Positions 25,105 to 33,525 of a stretch of 64,000 nucleotides of DNA are shown here, piece after piece (positions within the stretch are counted from its first letter, which is position 1; every line of letters starts with the position of its first letter). The notes under the pieces are model-generated. The model searched no databases. It saw nothing but the letters and a program-made list of their open reading frames with translations, and was not told the DNA's origin. The DNA lies in NCBI GenBank assembly GCA_003278095.1, contig QCHB01000004.1, positions 1 to 64,000 on the forward strand, given 5' to 3'. This DNA is from SAR116 cluster bacterium AG-390-L20. Its GTDB lineage: Bacteria > Pseudomonadota > Alphaproteobacteria > Puniceispirillales > Marisalimonadaceae. The position numbers and the translations under genes are program-made.

Positions 25105-27168
25105 ATGAGTAAACGTTTACTAATCGATGCGAGACAAATAGAAGAAACTAGAGTTATTACAACTACAAATGATATAATAGATGATTTTGAATATGAAGTT
25201 CACTCAAGACGACAACTGAAAGGAAATATTTATCTTGCAAGAGTAACTAGAGTTGAACCCAGTCTTCAAGCAGCTTTCATAGAGTATGGAGGAAACAGAC
25301 AAGGCTTTTTAGCTTTTAGCGAAATCCATCCAGATTATTACAGAATTCCTGTCGAAGATAAGAATAAATTAATAGCTGAAGCATCAGCCCAGACAGACGA
25401 GGAATTAAAATTAATAGAAAATATTAATGAAGACGCTGCATTAGATTATAATGAAGAAGACCTTAAAAAAGTCAAAAAGAACCTTTACAGAAATTATAAA
25501 ATTCAAGAAGTAATAGCGCGTCGACAAATTTTGTTAGTCCAAGTAGTAAAGGAAGAACGTGGGACAAAAGGCGCTGCTTTAACTACCTATATTTCAATAG
25601 CCGGTAGGTATTGTGTGCTAATGCCAAATACTCCAAGGGGTGGAGGAGTAAGTAGAAAAATTGCCAATGTTACTGATAGAAAAAGATTAAAAAAAATCGT
25701 TGACGAACTTGATGTTCCTACTGGAATGGCCGTTATAGTTAGAACTGCAGGAAGTAAACGTACAAAAACTGAAATTAAAAGAGATTACTCTAATTTAACA
25801 AGTATATGGGAAAATGTTAAAAATTTAACACTTGAATCTAACGCACCTTTTCTTATTCATGAAGAGGGATCGTTAGTTAAAAGAGCTATTAGAGATTTAT
25901 ATCATAGCGATATAGATGAAGTTTTAGTTGATGGAAATGAAGCTTATAAAACATGTAAAAACTATATGAAATCATTAATGCCAAGTCATGCAAAAAAAGT
26001 TCAACAATATAACGATGATAAAAATCCATTATTTCAAAAATATAAACTAGATTCTCAATTACATGATATTTTTAATCCTAAAGTAACGCTTAAATCTGGT
26101 GGTTATTTAATTATCGATCAAACAGAAGCATTAGTTGCGATAGATGTTAATTCAGGAAAAGCAACAAGAGAAAGATCTATTGAAGATACTGCTTTAAAAA
26201 CAAACCTTGAGGCTGCTGAAGAATTTGCTCGCCAAGCAAGATTAAGAGATTTGTCGGGTTTGATAGTTATTGATTTTATTGATATGGAAGAAAATAAAAA
26301 TCGCATTAATATAGAAAAAAAATTAAAAGAGACCATGCGAAAAGATAGAGCACGTATCCAAATAGGTGAAATAAGTAATTTTGGCCTCCTTGAATTATCA
26401 AGGCAACGCCTTAGACCCTCTGTAGTTGAAAATTCTTCAGAATTATGTTCACATTGTGGAGGATCAGGTAGAATCCAATCAGTAGAAGTAAGTACAATTC
26501 AAATTTTGAGATCTATCGAAGAAGAATGTAGCTCTGAAGAAAATATGGCAATAAGTGTTTCGGCACACTCAGATATTATAATTCACATTTTAAATAATAA
26601 AAGATCTCACCTTAATGAAATTGAAATTCGATATGATATATCAATTGATTTTATAAATGATAATACAATTATTCCACCCTTAAGAAAATTGGAAGTAATC
26701 AAAAAAAATAATTTTAAACAAAACAATTCTACTCAAGATAAGCAAGATACCTCATCATCTAATAATGATGAAACACAAATTAAAAAGAAAAGAGGAAAAA
26801 GACCAGTTAAAAAGAGAAGAAAAGAGGAAAATATAACTAAAATTAATATTTCTCCTAATTCAACGGACGAAGCTAAGAATGATAAAGTCAAAGAAACAGC
26901 CTCAGATGAAAATAATGAGCTAAAAACAAAAAAAGGTAATACTAAAAAAATTGATACAAAACAAAAAAATGTTAAAAAGAAAATAATTCGAAAATCAAAA
27001 ACGAAAAAAGATACAAAAATTAAAAACGATCAAGATAAACTTGATGAAACTGCTAAAAATAAGATTGATTTGAGAAAAACACAATCATCTTCACCAATAG
27101 AAATTGTGAAAGTAGATGAAAAATTAAATTCTGACAAAGCAAAGAAAAAAGGTTGGTGGTCAACATAA
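25105..27168 (+). CDS. rne: Ribonuclease E/G
   Basis: This endoribonuclease drives mRNA decay and rRNA/tRNA processing (687 aa). The catalytic core spans about 1-480: S1 domain (RQLKGNIYLARVTRVEPSLQAAFIEYG), 5'-sensor/RNase H-like part, metal-binding Asp347 (IDVNSG) and Asp390 (IDFIDM), and the zinc-link CSHCGG (Cys448, Cys451). The tail from about 540 is Lys/Asn-rich and disordered, probably for RNA and degradosome contacts, and much shorter than in E. coli. GGAGAGG lies six bases before the ATG. Its end overlaps the M48 protease gene. Confidence 0.96.
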   Translation: MSKRLLIDARQIEETRVITTTNDIIDDFEYEVHSRRQLKGNIYLARVTRVEPSLQAAFIEYGGNRQGFLAFSEIHPDYYRIPVEDKNKLIAEASAQTDEELKLIENINEDAALDYNEEDLKKVKKNLYRNYKIQEVIARRQILLVQVVKEERGTKGAALTTYISIAGRYCVLMPNTPRGGGVSRKIANVTDRKRLKKIVDELDVPTGMAVIVRTAGSKRTKTEIKRDYSNLTSIWENVKNLTLESNAPFLIHEEGSLVKRAIRDLYHSDIDEVLVDGNEAYKTCKNYMKSLMPSHAKKVQQYNDDKNPLFQKYKLDSQLHDIFNPKVTLKSGGYLIIDQTEALVAIDVNSGKATRERSIEDTALKTNLEAAEEFARQARLRDLSGLIVIDFIDMEENKNRINIEKKLKETMRKDRARIQIGEISNFGLLELSRQRLRPSVVENSSELCSHCGGSGRIQSVEVSTIQILRSIEEECSSEENMAISVSAHSDIIIHILNNKRSHLNEIEIRYDISIDFINDNTIIPPLRKLEVIKKNNFKQNNSTQDKQDTSSSNNDETQIKKKRGKRPVKKRRKEENITKINISPNSTDEAKNDKVKETASDENNELKTKKGNTKKIDTKQKNVKKKIIRKSKTKKDTKIKNDQDKLDETAKNKIDLRKTQSSSPIEIVKVDEKLNSDKAKKKGWWST

Positions 27169-28511
27169 AAATATTATTAATTATAATTTTAATTTTTGTT
27201 TCAAGACAAGCATATACAGCTCAAAGTATTTCGATTATTAGAGATGCAGAAATTGAATATTTTTTGCACAAAGTTATACAAACTACAATTGATAAAAAAG
27301 TTAAAAATAAAATTTATTACCCAAGGTTAATCTCGAATGATCAATATAATGCTTTTGTGACGGGCTCCAATAAAATTTATATAAATACAGGTTTAATAAA
27401 AAAATCTAAATCATTAAGCGAAATACAAGGTGTTCTTGCTCACGAAATTGGCCACCTAGTTTTAAACCATCATAGTTCAAGATCTATCAACAATAAAAAT
27501 TTATCTAATTATGGAAAATTTGCTTCAATAGTTGGTATTGCACTATCTGCAAGTGGAAAATTAAATGCGAATTCAGCAATTGGCTTAATTGTAGGATCAC
27601 AAGACCTGGCTGCAAAATCTTCAAACCAATTTTCTAGAATCCAAGAACAAGAAGCCGATAAGTTTGCGTTTGATATAATGCTAAAAAAGAAAATTCCTTT
27701 TGATGGCTTAGAACGCCTATTACTTAATTTAAGTGATAATGAAGCATTAAATGAAAATTCATTGACAAAGTATTATAGATCACATCCATTTTCTAAGCAA
27801 AGACTAGATCAATTAAAAGAATATAAATCTAGAATGAAATATACTAAGAAAGAAACTCAGAATGTATTAATAAACAACAATAAAATTTCATTGGAATACA
27901 TTAAAAATAAAATTAATTCATATAATAGTGAACCAGATAAAATTTTAAAAAATAAAGAAAGTAACAATAAAATTTTATTGAACTATTCTCGAGTAATAGC
28001 GTCTTACAAAGCTGGAAAATATGATTTAGCCCGTAAATATCTAAATACTTTAGAAAATATGTATAAAAATTATCCATACTTTTTTGAATTATCTGGAGAT
28101 ATTTATTTTAAAAATGGAAGTTTTGAAAAAGCAATAACTGAATATAAAAAAGCTATTGAAGCTGTTAACGAACAATTTACCCCATCTATTGATCTTATTA
28201 AATTCTCTTTAGTGAAATCATATAATCAAACAAATAACATAGCACATTTTAATGAATCTATTGTTATTTTAGAACAATTACTCCAAAACAACCCTAAATG
28301 GAGCTATTTATGGAGATTATTAGCAAAATCAGCTAATAAAGTTAACAAACAAGGTATTTCATATATTGCTTTAGCTGAAGAAGCACTAATTAAAAAAAAC
28401 TTTATTAAAGCAAAGAAATATGTAGATTTAGCATATAGTGACCCATCTATACCTAACTCTTACAAACTAAGAGGTGCAGACATTATAGCAAGAATAAAAA
28501 TAAAAAAATAA
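27153..28511 (+). CDS. M48 metalloprotease with TPR tail (BepA-like)
   Basis: This periplasmic zinc protease of 452 aa has a signal peptide (to about residue 23), HEIGH zinc motif (His97, Glu98, His101), third ligand in EQEAD (Glu165), then TPR-like helices from about 280 to 440. BepA-type proteins control assembly and quality of outer-membrane proteins. The start is a TTG (27153) or GTG (27156) overlapping the last codons of rne, indicating coupled translation. It is followed by a DsbA-like gene. Confidence 0.9.
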   Translation: MVVNIKILLIIILIFVSRQAYTAQSISIIRDAEIEYFLHKVIQTTIDKKVKNKIYYPRLISNDQYNAFVTGSNKIYINTGLIKKSKSLSEIQGVLAHEIGHLVLNHHSSRSINNKNLSNYGKFASIVGIALSASGKLNANSAIGLIVGSQDLAAKSSNQFSRIQEQEADKFAFDIMLKKKIPFDGLERLLLNLSDNEALNENSLTKYYRSHPFSKQRLDQLKEYKSRMKYTKKETQNVLINNNKISLEYIKNKINSYNSEPDKILKNKESNNKILLNYSRVIASYKAGKYDLARKYLNTLENMYKNYPYFFELSGDIYFKNGSFEKAITEYKKAIEAVNEQFTPSIDLIKFSLVKSYNQTNNIAHFNESIVILEQLLQNNPKWSYLWRLLAKSANKVNKQGISYIALAEEALIKKNFIKAKKYVDLAYSDPSIPNSYKLRGADIIARIKIKK

Positions 28512-28538
28512 TCTGTTTATTATTTGAAAGATCCTAAT

Positions 28539-29246
28539 ATGAAACAAAAAGTTCGAGTATTCCTTCTAATTTTGACCTCAGTTTTTTTAATTATTTTTCC
28601 ATCTTATTCTCATGAAATTAAAACAGAAGAAATTGAAAAAATTATAAAAAATTATCTAATTAAAAATCCAAAGTTGATTAAATCTACTCTTGAAGATTAT
28701 AAAAAAATAGTTGAAATAAACAAAAAAAATAACGCTATTACTGTACTTCAAAACATCCAAAATCCTGGTATTTTTAATAAAAATTCTGATATAACAGTAT
28801 ATGAATTTTTTGACTATAATTGTGGTTACTGTAAATCAGTTGTGAACACAATTATGGATGTTATTTCTGAAGATAAAAAAGTTGACTTTGTTTTTGTCGA
28901 ACTTCCTATATTATCACAAAGTTCATATATAGCAGCTACTGCTGCTCTTGCCGCAGAAAAACAAGGTTTATATAATGATTTTCATCTATCACTTATGAAA
29001 AAAAAGGGTAGAATAACAGAAGATGTAATTTTTAATATTGCAGAAAAAACTGGTCTAAATATCAATCAACTAAAAATTGATATGAGAAGTAGAGAAATTG
29101 AAAACAAACTTAAGAAAAATAGAGACGTGGCTAAATTACTAAATTTAAATGGTACTCCAGCTTTTATTATTGGGGATATAATATATCCTGGCGCTTTGCA
29201 AAAAAGTAATTTGAAGCAAATGATAAAAAATTTCCGGGAGAAATAA
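28539..29246 (+). CDS. DsbA-family thiol-disulfide oxidoreductase
   Basis: This 235-aa secreted protein has an N-terminal signal sequence (to about 24), a helical spacer of about 60 residues, and a thioredoxin fold with CGYC (Cys95, Cys98) in EFFDYNCGYC. The cis-Pro loop GTPAF is present. It resembles COG1651 (DsbA/BdbD/DsbG-like) proteins, which form or isomerise disulfides in the periplasm. The chosen ATG at 28539 has GAAAG upstream. It lies 27 bp after the protease gene, so the two may work together on exported proteins. Confidence 0.88.
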   Translation: MKQKVRVFLLILTSVFLIIFPSYSHEIKTEEIEKIIKNYLIKNPKLIKSTLEDYKKIVEINKKNNAITVLQNIQNPGIFNKNSDITVYEFFDYNCGYCKSVVNTIMDVISEDKKVDFVFVELPILSQSSYIAATAALAAEKQGLYNDFHLSLMKKKGRITEDVIFNIAEKTGLNINQLKIDMRSREIENKLKKNRDVAKLLNLNGTPAFIIGDIIYPGALQKSNLKQMIKNFREK

Positions 29247-29310
29247 TCTATTTTACTTGATGTCTTAAAATCGACAATTTTAAATTTTATTTAAATTTTG
29301 GAGAACTATT

Positions 29311-29751
29311 TTGAAAAAAAAACTATACATTATTAATGGACCAAATTTAAATCTTCTTGGTAGACGAGAACCCAAAAAGTATGGAAAAGCTTCATTAGAA
29401 ACTGTTAAATCTACATGCCTAGAAAAATGTAAAGATTATAGCCTAGACTTACATTTTTTTCAGTCAAATGTAGAAGGTGAATTGATTAGTGAAATTCATA
29501 AAGCAATTGATGATGGATGTGGAGTTATTATTAATGCTGGTGCATTAACACATACATCTATCGGTATTTTTGATGCCTTGAGTATGTTTAATGGTCCTAA
29601 AATAGAAATACATATAACTAATGTTTACGCTAGAGAAAATTTTCGACATAAATCTTATATTTCTCCAGTTGTGACAGGTATAATCGCTGGTCTAGGAGTG
29701 AACTCATATTTGCTTGCTGTAGATGCAGTTCATGACCTTATAAAAGACTGA
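29311..29751 (+). CDS. aroQ: Type II 3-dehydroquinate dehydratase
   Basis: AroQ dehydrates 3-dehydroquinate in the shikimate pathway. The 146-aa protein has GPNLNLLGRREPKKYG at the N-terminus, FFQSNVEGELI, INAGALTHTSI and the HITNVYARENFRHKS segment that carries the catalytic groups. It starts with TTG, with GGAG seven bases upstream. It precedes accB by 20 bp. Confidence 0.97.
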   Translation: MKKKLYIINGPNLNLLGRREPKKYGKASLETVKSTCLEKCKDYSLDLHFFQSNVEGELISEIHKAIDDGCGVIINAGALTHTSIGIFDALSMFNGPKIEIHITNVYARENFRHKSYISPVVTGIIAGLGVNSYLLAVDAVHDLIKD

Positions 29752-29771
29752 ACAAAAAAATAGGTGAAATA

Positions 29772-30245
29772 ATGAATAAAAAGAATTCGCATAAAGAAAA
29801 CCTTAATATAGTTCAAGACTTTGTCGATATTGTTAATAAGAATGATTTATCAGAATTAGAATATGAAGCTGAGCATTTTAAAATAAAAGTTAAAAATAAT
29901 CTGAATAATTCACCAAGTCCTCAAAAAACTATTGTTAAAACTCCGAAAGCTAATATTTCTGAAAATAATGTCAAAATAGAAGAAAAAACTGAAAAGTTTA
30001 CCAACAAACACCCAGGTGCAGTCAATTCGCCAATGGTCGGCACGGCTTATTCATCCCCAGAGCCAGGTAAGGAAACATTTATTAAATTAAATTCTTCAGT
30101 GTCAATCGGCGATACATTACTCATTATTGAGGCCATGAAAGTCATGAATTCAATTACCGCACATAAATCTGGAAAAATAGTTCACATAGGTTTTGAAGAT
30201 GGTCAACCAATAGAATTCAATCAATTACTGGTAGTGATTGAGTAA
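29772..30245 (+). CDS. accB: Biotin carboxyl carrier protein of acetyl-CoA carboxylase
   Basis: AccB carries biotin for malonyl-CoA formation. The 157-aa protein has a charged N-terminal part, a linker, and the biotinyl domain with EAMKVMNSI (biotinylated Lys123) and the family thumb [19 protein letters not shown] lies six bases before the start. accC follows immediately. Confidence 0.97.
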   Translation: MNKKNSHKENLNIVQDFVDIVNKNDLSELEYEAEHFKIKVKNNLNNSPSPQKTIVKTPKANISENNVKIEEKTEKFTNKHPGAVNSPMVGTAYSSPEPGKETFIKLNSSVSIGDTLLIIEAMKVMNSITAHKSGKIVHIGFEDGQPIEFNQLLVVIE

Positions 30246-30255
30246 TAGGTTCATC

Positions 30256-31599
30256 ATGTTTACAAAGATTTTAATAGCAAACCGGGGTGATGTGGCTCTG
30301 AGAGTTTTGAGGGCCTGTAAAGAACTAAATATCAAAACCGTTGCTATTCACTCCACAGCAGATAATGAGGCAATACATGTCCGATTAGCCGATGAAAGTG
30401 TATGTATCGGCCCTGCTCCATCTTCAAAATCATATTTGAATATCCCAGCAATAATAACGGCCGCTCAATTAGTAGGAGCTGACGCTATTCATCCGGGCGT
30501 TGGCTTTTTGTCTGAAAATCCAGATTTTGCTGAAATTGTTGAAGCCCATAACATTGTTTTTATAGGACCAAAACCGGAACATATAAGATGCATGGGAGAT
30601 AAAATAGAAGCAAAGATAACAGCGCAAAAACTAGGAATACCTCTTGTTCCTGGTTCTAAAAATGATATTTATGATTTCGAAAATGCATATGAAGAAGCCA
30701 AAAAAATTGGCTATCCTGTCTTAATAAAAGCGGCTTCTGGAGGTGGCGGCAGAGGAATGAAAGTTGCATTAAATGAAGAAGAACTTGAATCAGCTTTTAC
30801 AGCGGCTAAAAGTGAAGCAAAAGCGGCATTTGGTGATGACCGTGTATATATTGAAAAATATCTTCAAAATCCTAGACACATAGAAGTACAAGTAGCTGCT
30901 GATAAATTTGGTAATACTGTTCATCTTGGTGAAAGAGAATGTTCTATTCAAAGACGACATCAAAAGGTTATTGAAGAAGCCCCTTCACCTGCGATAGATG
31001 ATAAAATAAGAAATACTATAGGTGAAATAGCCTCAAATGCTGTATCTAAAATGGGATATCTAGGTTTAGGTACTATTGAATTTTTATATGAAAATAATGA
31101 GTTCTTTTTTATAGAAATGAACACTAGGCTTCAGGTAGAACATCCTATTACTGAGGCAATTACAGGAATAGATTTAGTAAGAGAACAAATAATGATTGCA
31201 GCTGGCCTACCATTATCCTTTAAACAAAATGATGTGAAAATTAATGGTCATGCAATTGAATGTAGAATTAATGCTGAAGATCCCAAAACATTTATACCTT
31301 CTCCAGGTAAAATTTTACAATTTCACGCTCCATGTGGGCTTGGTGTTAGAATTGAGTCTTGTATATACTCAGGATACGAAGTTCCCCCCTATTACGATAG
31401 TTTAATTGCTAAACTAATTGTGCACGGAAATAATAGAGATCAATGCATTCTAAGACTTAAGCAAGCTTTGAGAGAAATTGTGATAGAACCAATTTCTACA
31501 ACCATAGATTTACATAGGGATATTCTAAATACCGAAGTAATGGAAAAAGGTTCATACGACATTAGATGGTTAGAAAATAAATTATTAAGTTCCTATTAA
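30256..31599 (+). CDS. accC: Biotin carboxylase
   Basis: AccC carboxylates biotin on AccB with ATP and bicarbonate. It is 447 aa from the ATG at 30256, which fits the family start ([10 protein letters not shown]) and has AGG six bases before it. Seen: [10 protein letters not shown] glycine loop, [32 protein letters not shown] and ECRINAED. Small deviations are GDVALRV for GEIALRV and HPGVGFL for HPGYGFL. Confidence 0.97.
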   Translation: MFTKILIANRGDVALRVLRACKELNIKTVAIHSTADNEAIHVRLADESVCIGPAPSSKSYLNIPAIITAAQLVGADAIHPGVGFLSENPDFAEIVEAHNIVFIGPKPEHIRCMGDKIEAKITAQKLGIPLVPGSKNDIYDFENAYEEAKKIGYPVLIKAASGGGGRGMKVALNEEELESAFTAAKSEAKAAFGDDRVYIEKYLQNPRHIEVQVAADKFGNTVHLGERECSIQRRHQKVIEEAPSPAIDDKIRNTIGEIASNAVSKMGYLGLGTIEFLYENNEFFFIEMNTRLQVEHPITEAITGIDLVREQIMIAAGLPLSFKQNDVKINGHAIECRINAEDPKTFIPSPGKILQFHAPCGLGVRIESCIYSGYEVPPYYDSLIAKLIVHGNNRDQCILRLKQALREIVIEPISTTIDLHRDILNTEVMEKGSYDIRWLENKLLSSY

Positions 31600-31627
31600 T
31601 ATTCATTAGTAATGTAAGAAAATATAT

Positions 31628-32302
31628 TTGAGTACTAGACACCCTTTATCAATCTCACCTGAACAATTAGTTCGAGCTTATACTCTTGGTATTTTCCCTA
31701 TGGCTGAGAGCAGAAAAGATGAAAAAATTGTTTTTATTGATCCTGAATATAGGGCTCTTATACCTATCTACAATTTTAAAGCTTCAAAAAGTCTTATTCG
31801 TTTAGCAAAAAAAAGACCTTTTGAAATAACTATGAATAAAGCTTTTGCTGATGTGATAAGATCATGTGCAACTATAAACAGAACAGAAACTTGGATAAAC
31901 AATGAAATAGAAAATTTATTTATTTCCCTAAATAAATTAAAATATGCACATTCTATTGAATGTTGGCAAAACAATCAACTAATCGGAGGTATATACGGAG
32001 TTGCTTTAGGAGGAGTTTTTTTTGCAGAATCAATGTTTAGTTGTATTGCAAATGGAAGTAAAATTGCTTTAATTAACCTAGTTGCAAGATTATGGATAAG
32101 TGGTTTTAAAATATTAGACGTACAATTTCTAAACGATCATTTGATACAGTTTGGTGCATATGAAATTAATAAAACTAAATTCAAACAAGATCTTGACAAA
32201 GCCATTAAATTAAAAACAGACTTTTATTGTTTGCCTTCAACTGATGATGATTTTTTTAATTGTTTATCAACTTTTTTACAGGCAAGGATCGAAACATCAT
32301 AA
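31628..32302 (+). CDS. aat: Leucyl/phenylalanyl-tRNA--protein transferase
   Basis: Aat adds Leu or Phe to N-terminal Arg/Lys of proteins and so makes N-degrons for ClpS-ClpAP; clpS and clpA are in this window too. The 224-aa protein shows AYTLGIFPMAE, the ECWQNNQLIGGIYGVALGGVFFAESMFS core and DVQFLNDHLIQFGA. Translation begins at a TTG. Its last 79 nt overlap the convergent DUF2155 gene. Confidence 0.95.
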   Translation: MSTRHPLSISPEQLVRAYTLGIFPMAESRKDEKIVFIDPEYRALIPIYNFKASKSLIRLAKKRPFEITMNKAFADVIRSCATINRTETWINNEIENLFISLNKLKYAHSIECWQNNQLIGGIYGVALGGVFFAESMFSCIANGSKIALINLVARLWISGFKILDVQFLNDHLIQFGAYEINKTKFKQDLDKAIKLKTDFYCLPSTDDDFFNCLSTFLQARIETS

Positions 32303-32637
32303 ACAGGATTCTCTAAAGCATTGAGAGCTGGACTAGATGCAAACATCCATCCACTAAATTTTACTTCTGAAAGTCTATCGGAGTTATCCTTTATTTTTAT
32401 AAATGCTAATGACTCAGGTTTGAATATGGGTTTTGAAAAAACACATCTTTCTACAAAAATATCTAATACTCCGAACTTATGCGTCTCACCTACATCTACT
32501 TCAAAAGTTTGTATCCTTGCTGTGATTTTATCCAGACCTTGAATAACTAATTTATTTCCTTCAATCCATTGAGATGATAATGCAATTTTAGGAAAAAGAA
32601 CAAATATGATAACAAAAATTAAGTATGTGAATTTCAT
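32224..32637 (-). CDS. DUF2155 exported protein
   Basis: This 137-aa secreted protein has a signal peptide ending near ALSS and the DUF2155 core GLDKITARIQTFEVDVGE and VERCVFSKP, FSGWMFASSPALNALENPVYDV. The family is typical of alphaproteobacteria and has no known function. Here it lies just downstream of mlaD on the same strand, and its end overlaps the opposite-strand aat gene. Confidence 0.88.
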   Translation of the reverse strand: MKFTYLIFVIIFVLFPKIALSSQWIEGNKLVIQGLDKITARIQTFEVDVGETHKFGVLDIFVERCVFSKPIFKPESLAFIKIKDNSDRLSEVKFSGWMFASSPALNALENPVYDVSILACKKVDKQLKKSSSVEGKQ

Positions 32638-32658
32638 CAAAAAATCTAAACTATCTTG

Positions 32659-33102
32659 TTACTTATTTTTGCCTGAAAATATAAATTTTCCAAGCATATC
32701 TGTAAAACTTAATGTATCAGTAGTGTCATATATAATATCATTTGGCCCTAGATTTTGTTCAGATGAGCCGGGTATTATATCTAAAAAGTTCCCCCCTAAA
32801 AGACTAGAAGAGGCAATTTTGGCTGATGAATCATCTGGGATTTTTATATCGTTATTAACAATAATATTCACTTTTGCATTATAATCTTCTTGATTAAGCT
32901 CTAATTTAGTAATTTTACCTACATTAATTCCAGATATTTTTACATCATCACCATTTTTCAAACCTGCAGTTGAACCAAATATTAACGAAATATTATACCC
33001 ATCTTTTTGACTATTTATTGACTGCATACCTAAAATTAAAAAGCCTATTGCAGTAAGTAAAACGATAGCTCCCAATAATATTTCGACTAAACTATATCTC
33101 AT
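32659..33102 (-). CDS. mlaD: Phospholipid transport substrate-binding protein MlaD
   Basis: This 147-aa MCE-domain protein has an N-terminal membrane anchor (about 8-28) and the MCE core FGSTAGLKNGDDVKISGINVGKI followed by SSLLGGNFLDIIPGS. MlaD binds lipids for the MlaFEDB importer that keeps the outer membrane asymmetric. The permease and ATPase genes are not adjacent here. It is divergent from nrdJ across 423 bp. Confidence 0.93.
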   Translation of the reverse strand: MRYSLVEILLGAIVLLTAIGFLILGMQSINSQKDGYNISLIFGSTAGLKNGDDVKISGINVGKITKLELNQEDYNAKVNIIVNNDIKIPDDSSAKIASSSLLGGNFLDIIPGSSEQNLGPNDIIYDTTDTLSFTDMLGKFIFSGKNK

Positions 33103-33250
33103 TAAATGACTTTCTAATTAATTCATATTTATAGATATTATAACTTATTTATAAAAATAATAAATATTCATTGTAATATTATTTTTAAAATCCTTATTAA
33201 ATAGTGAAAAATTAAGTAAAATTAGATAGTTAAAAAAAAAATTAAAAAAA

Positions 33251-33279
33251 TTGAATTATACTCTTTACGAATGCATACT
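33251..33279 (+). promoter_or_regulatory. Candidate nrdJ promoter
   Basis: TTGAAT (33251-33256) and CATACT (33274-33279) lie 17 bp apart; each matches sigma-70 consensus at four of six positions. The -10 box overlaps the first NrdR-like site, as expected for a repressed promoter. Confidence 0.35.
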
Positions 33280-33290
33280 AAATCATGTAG
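33275..33290 (+). promoter_or_regulatory. NrdR box-like site 1
   Basis: ATACTAAATCATGTAG matches the NrdR consensus (ACACWATATATWGTGT) at ten of sixteen positions. It is weak alone, but its spacing to site 2 (31 bp start to start, about three helical turns) is the known arrangement of NrdR box pairs. Confidence 0.5.
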
Positions 33291-33305
33291 TTTAAATATT
33301 CGTTG

Positions 33306-33321
33306 TTACTATATATTGTGT
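33306..33321 (+). promoter_or_regulatory. NrdR box-like site 2
   Basis: TTACTATATATTGTGT matches the NrdR consensus at fourteen of sixteen positions. NrdR represses ribonucleotide reductase genes when dATP is high. Its position upstream of nrdJ makes the call convincing. Confidence 0.7.
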
Positions 33322-33330
33322 TTATCCACA
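33322..33330 (+). promoter_or_regulatory. DnaA box 1 (perfect match)
   Basis: TTATCCACA is the high-affinity DnaA box. It directly abuts NrdR-like site 2 with no gap, so binding of both proteins could interfere. Confidence 0.55.
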
Positions 33331-33421
33331 GACCATATTAATTAACGAAAATCAAATAAATAAAATTAAATTAAGGAAAAACAAGGGTTTATTTATAGGA
33401 AATTGTAGACATTATAACATT

Positions 33422-33439
33422 TTGTTTAAATTTAAACAA
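33422..33439. repeat. 18-bp perfect palindrome
   Basis: TTGTTTAAATTTAAACAA is a perfect inverted repeat ending one base before DnaA box 2. It could be a protein-binding site or, given its composition, a melting-prone element. Confidence 0.7.
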
Positions 33440-33440
33440 T

Positions 33441-33449
33441 TTATCCACA
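33441..33449 (+). promoter_or_regulatory. DnaA box 2 (perfect match)
   Basis: This is a second TTATCCACA in the same orientation, 119 bp after box 1 and 77 bp before the nrdJ start codon. Confidence 0.55.
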
Positions 33450-33525
33450 AGAGTTTATGGAATTTTACCAACAAAACCTGACAAATATACAATTATTGTT
33501 TTCTTTATTGTAAAAAGGAAAAAAA

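Larger units (their letters stand above)
33103..33525. other. 423-bp control region between mlaD and nrdJ
   Basis: No gene is seen. From left to right: a very AT-rich part, a weak promoter, two NrdR-box-like sites one helical phase apart, a perfect DnaA box abutting the second, a further 90 bp of AT-rich sequence, an 18-bp perfect palindrome, a second perfect DnaA box and the nrdJ ribosome site. Confidence 0.6.

Noticed and set aside
33103-33525. Chromosomal origin of replication
   Set aside because: Only two DnaA boxes and no origin-linked genes (dnaA, gidA, hemE, parAB) are near; control of nrdJ explains the boxes more simply. GC skew could not be computed here.
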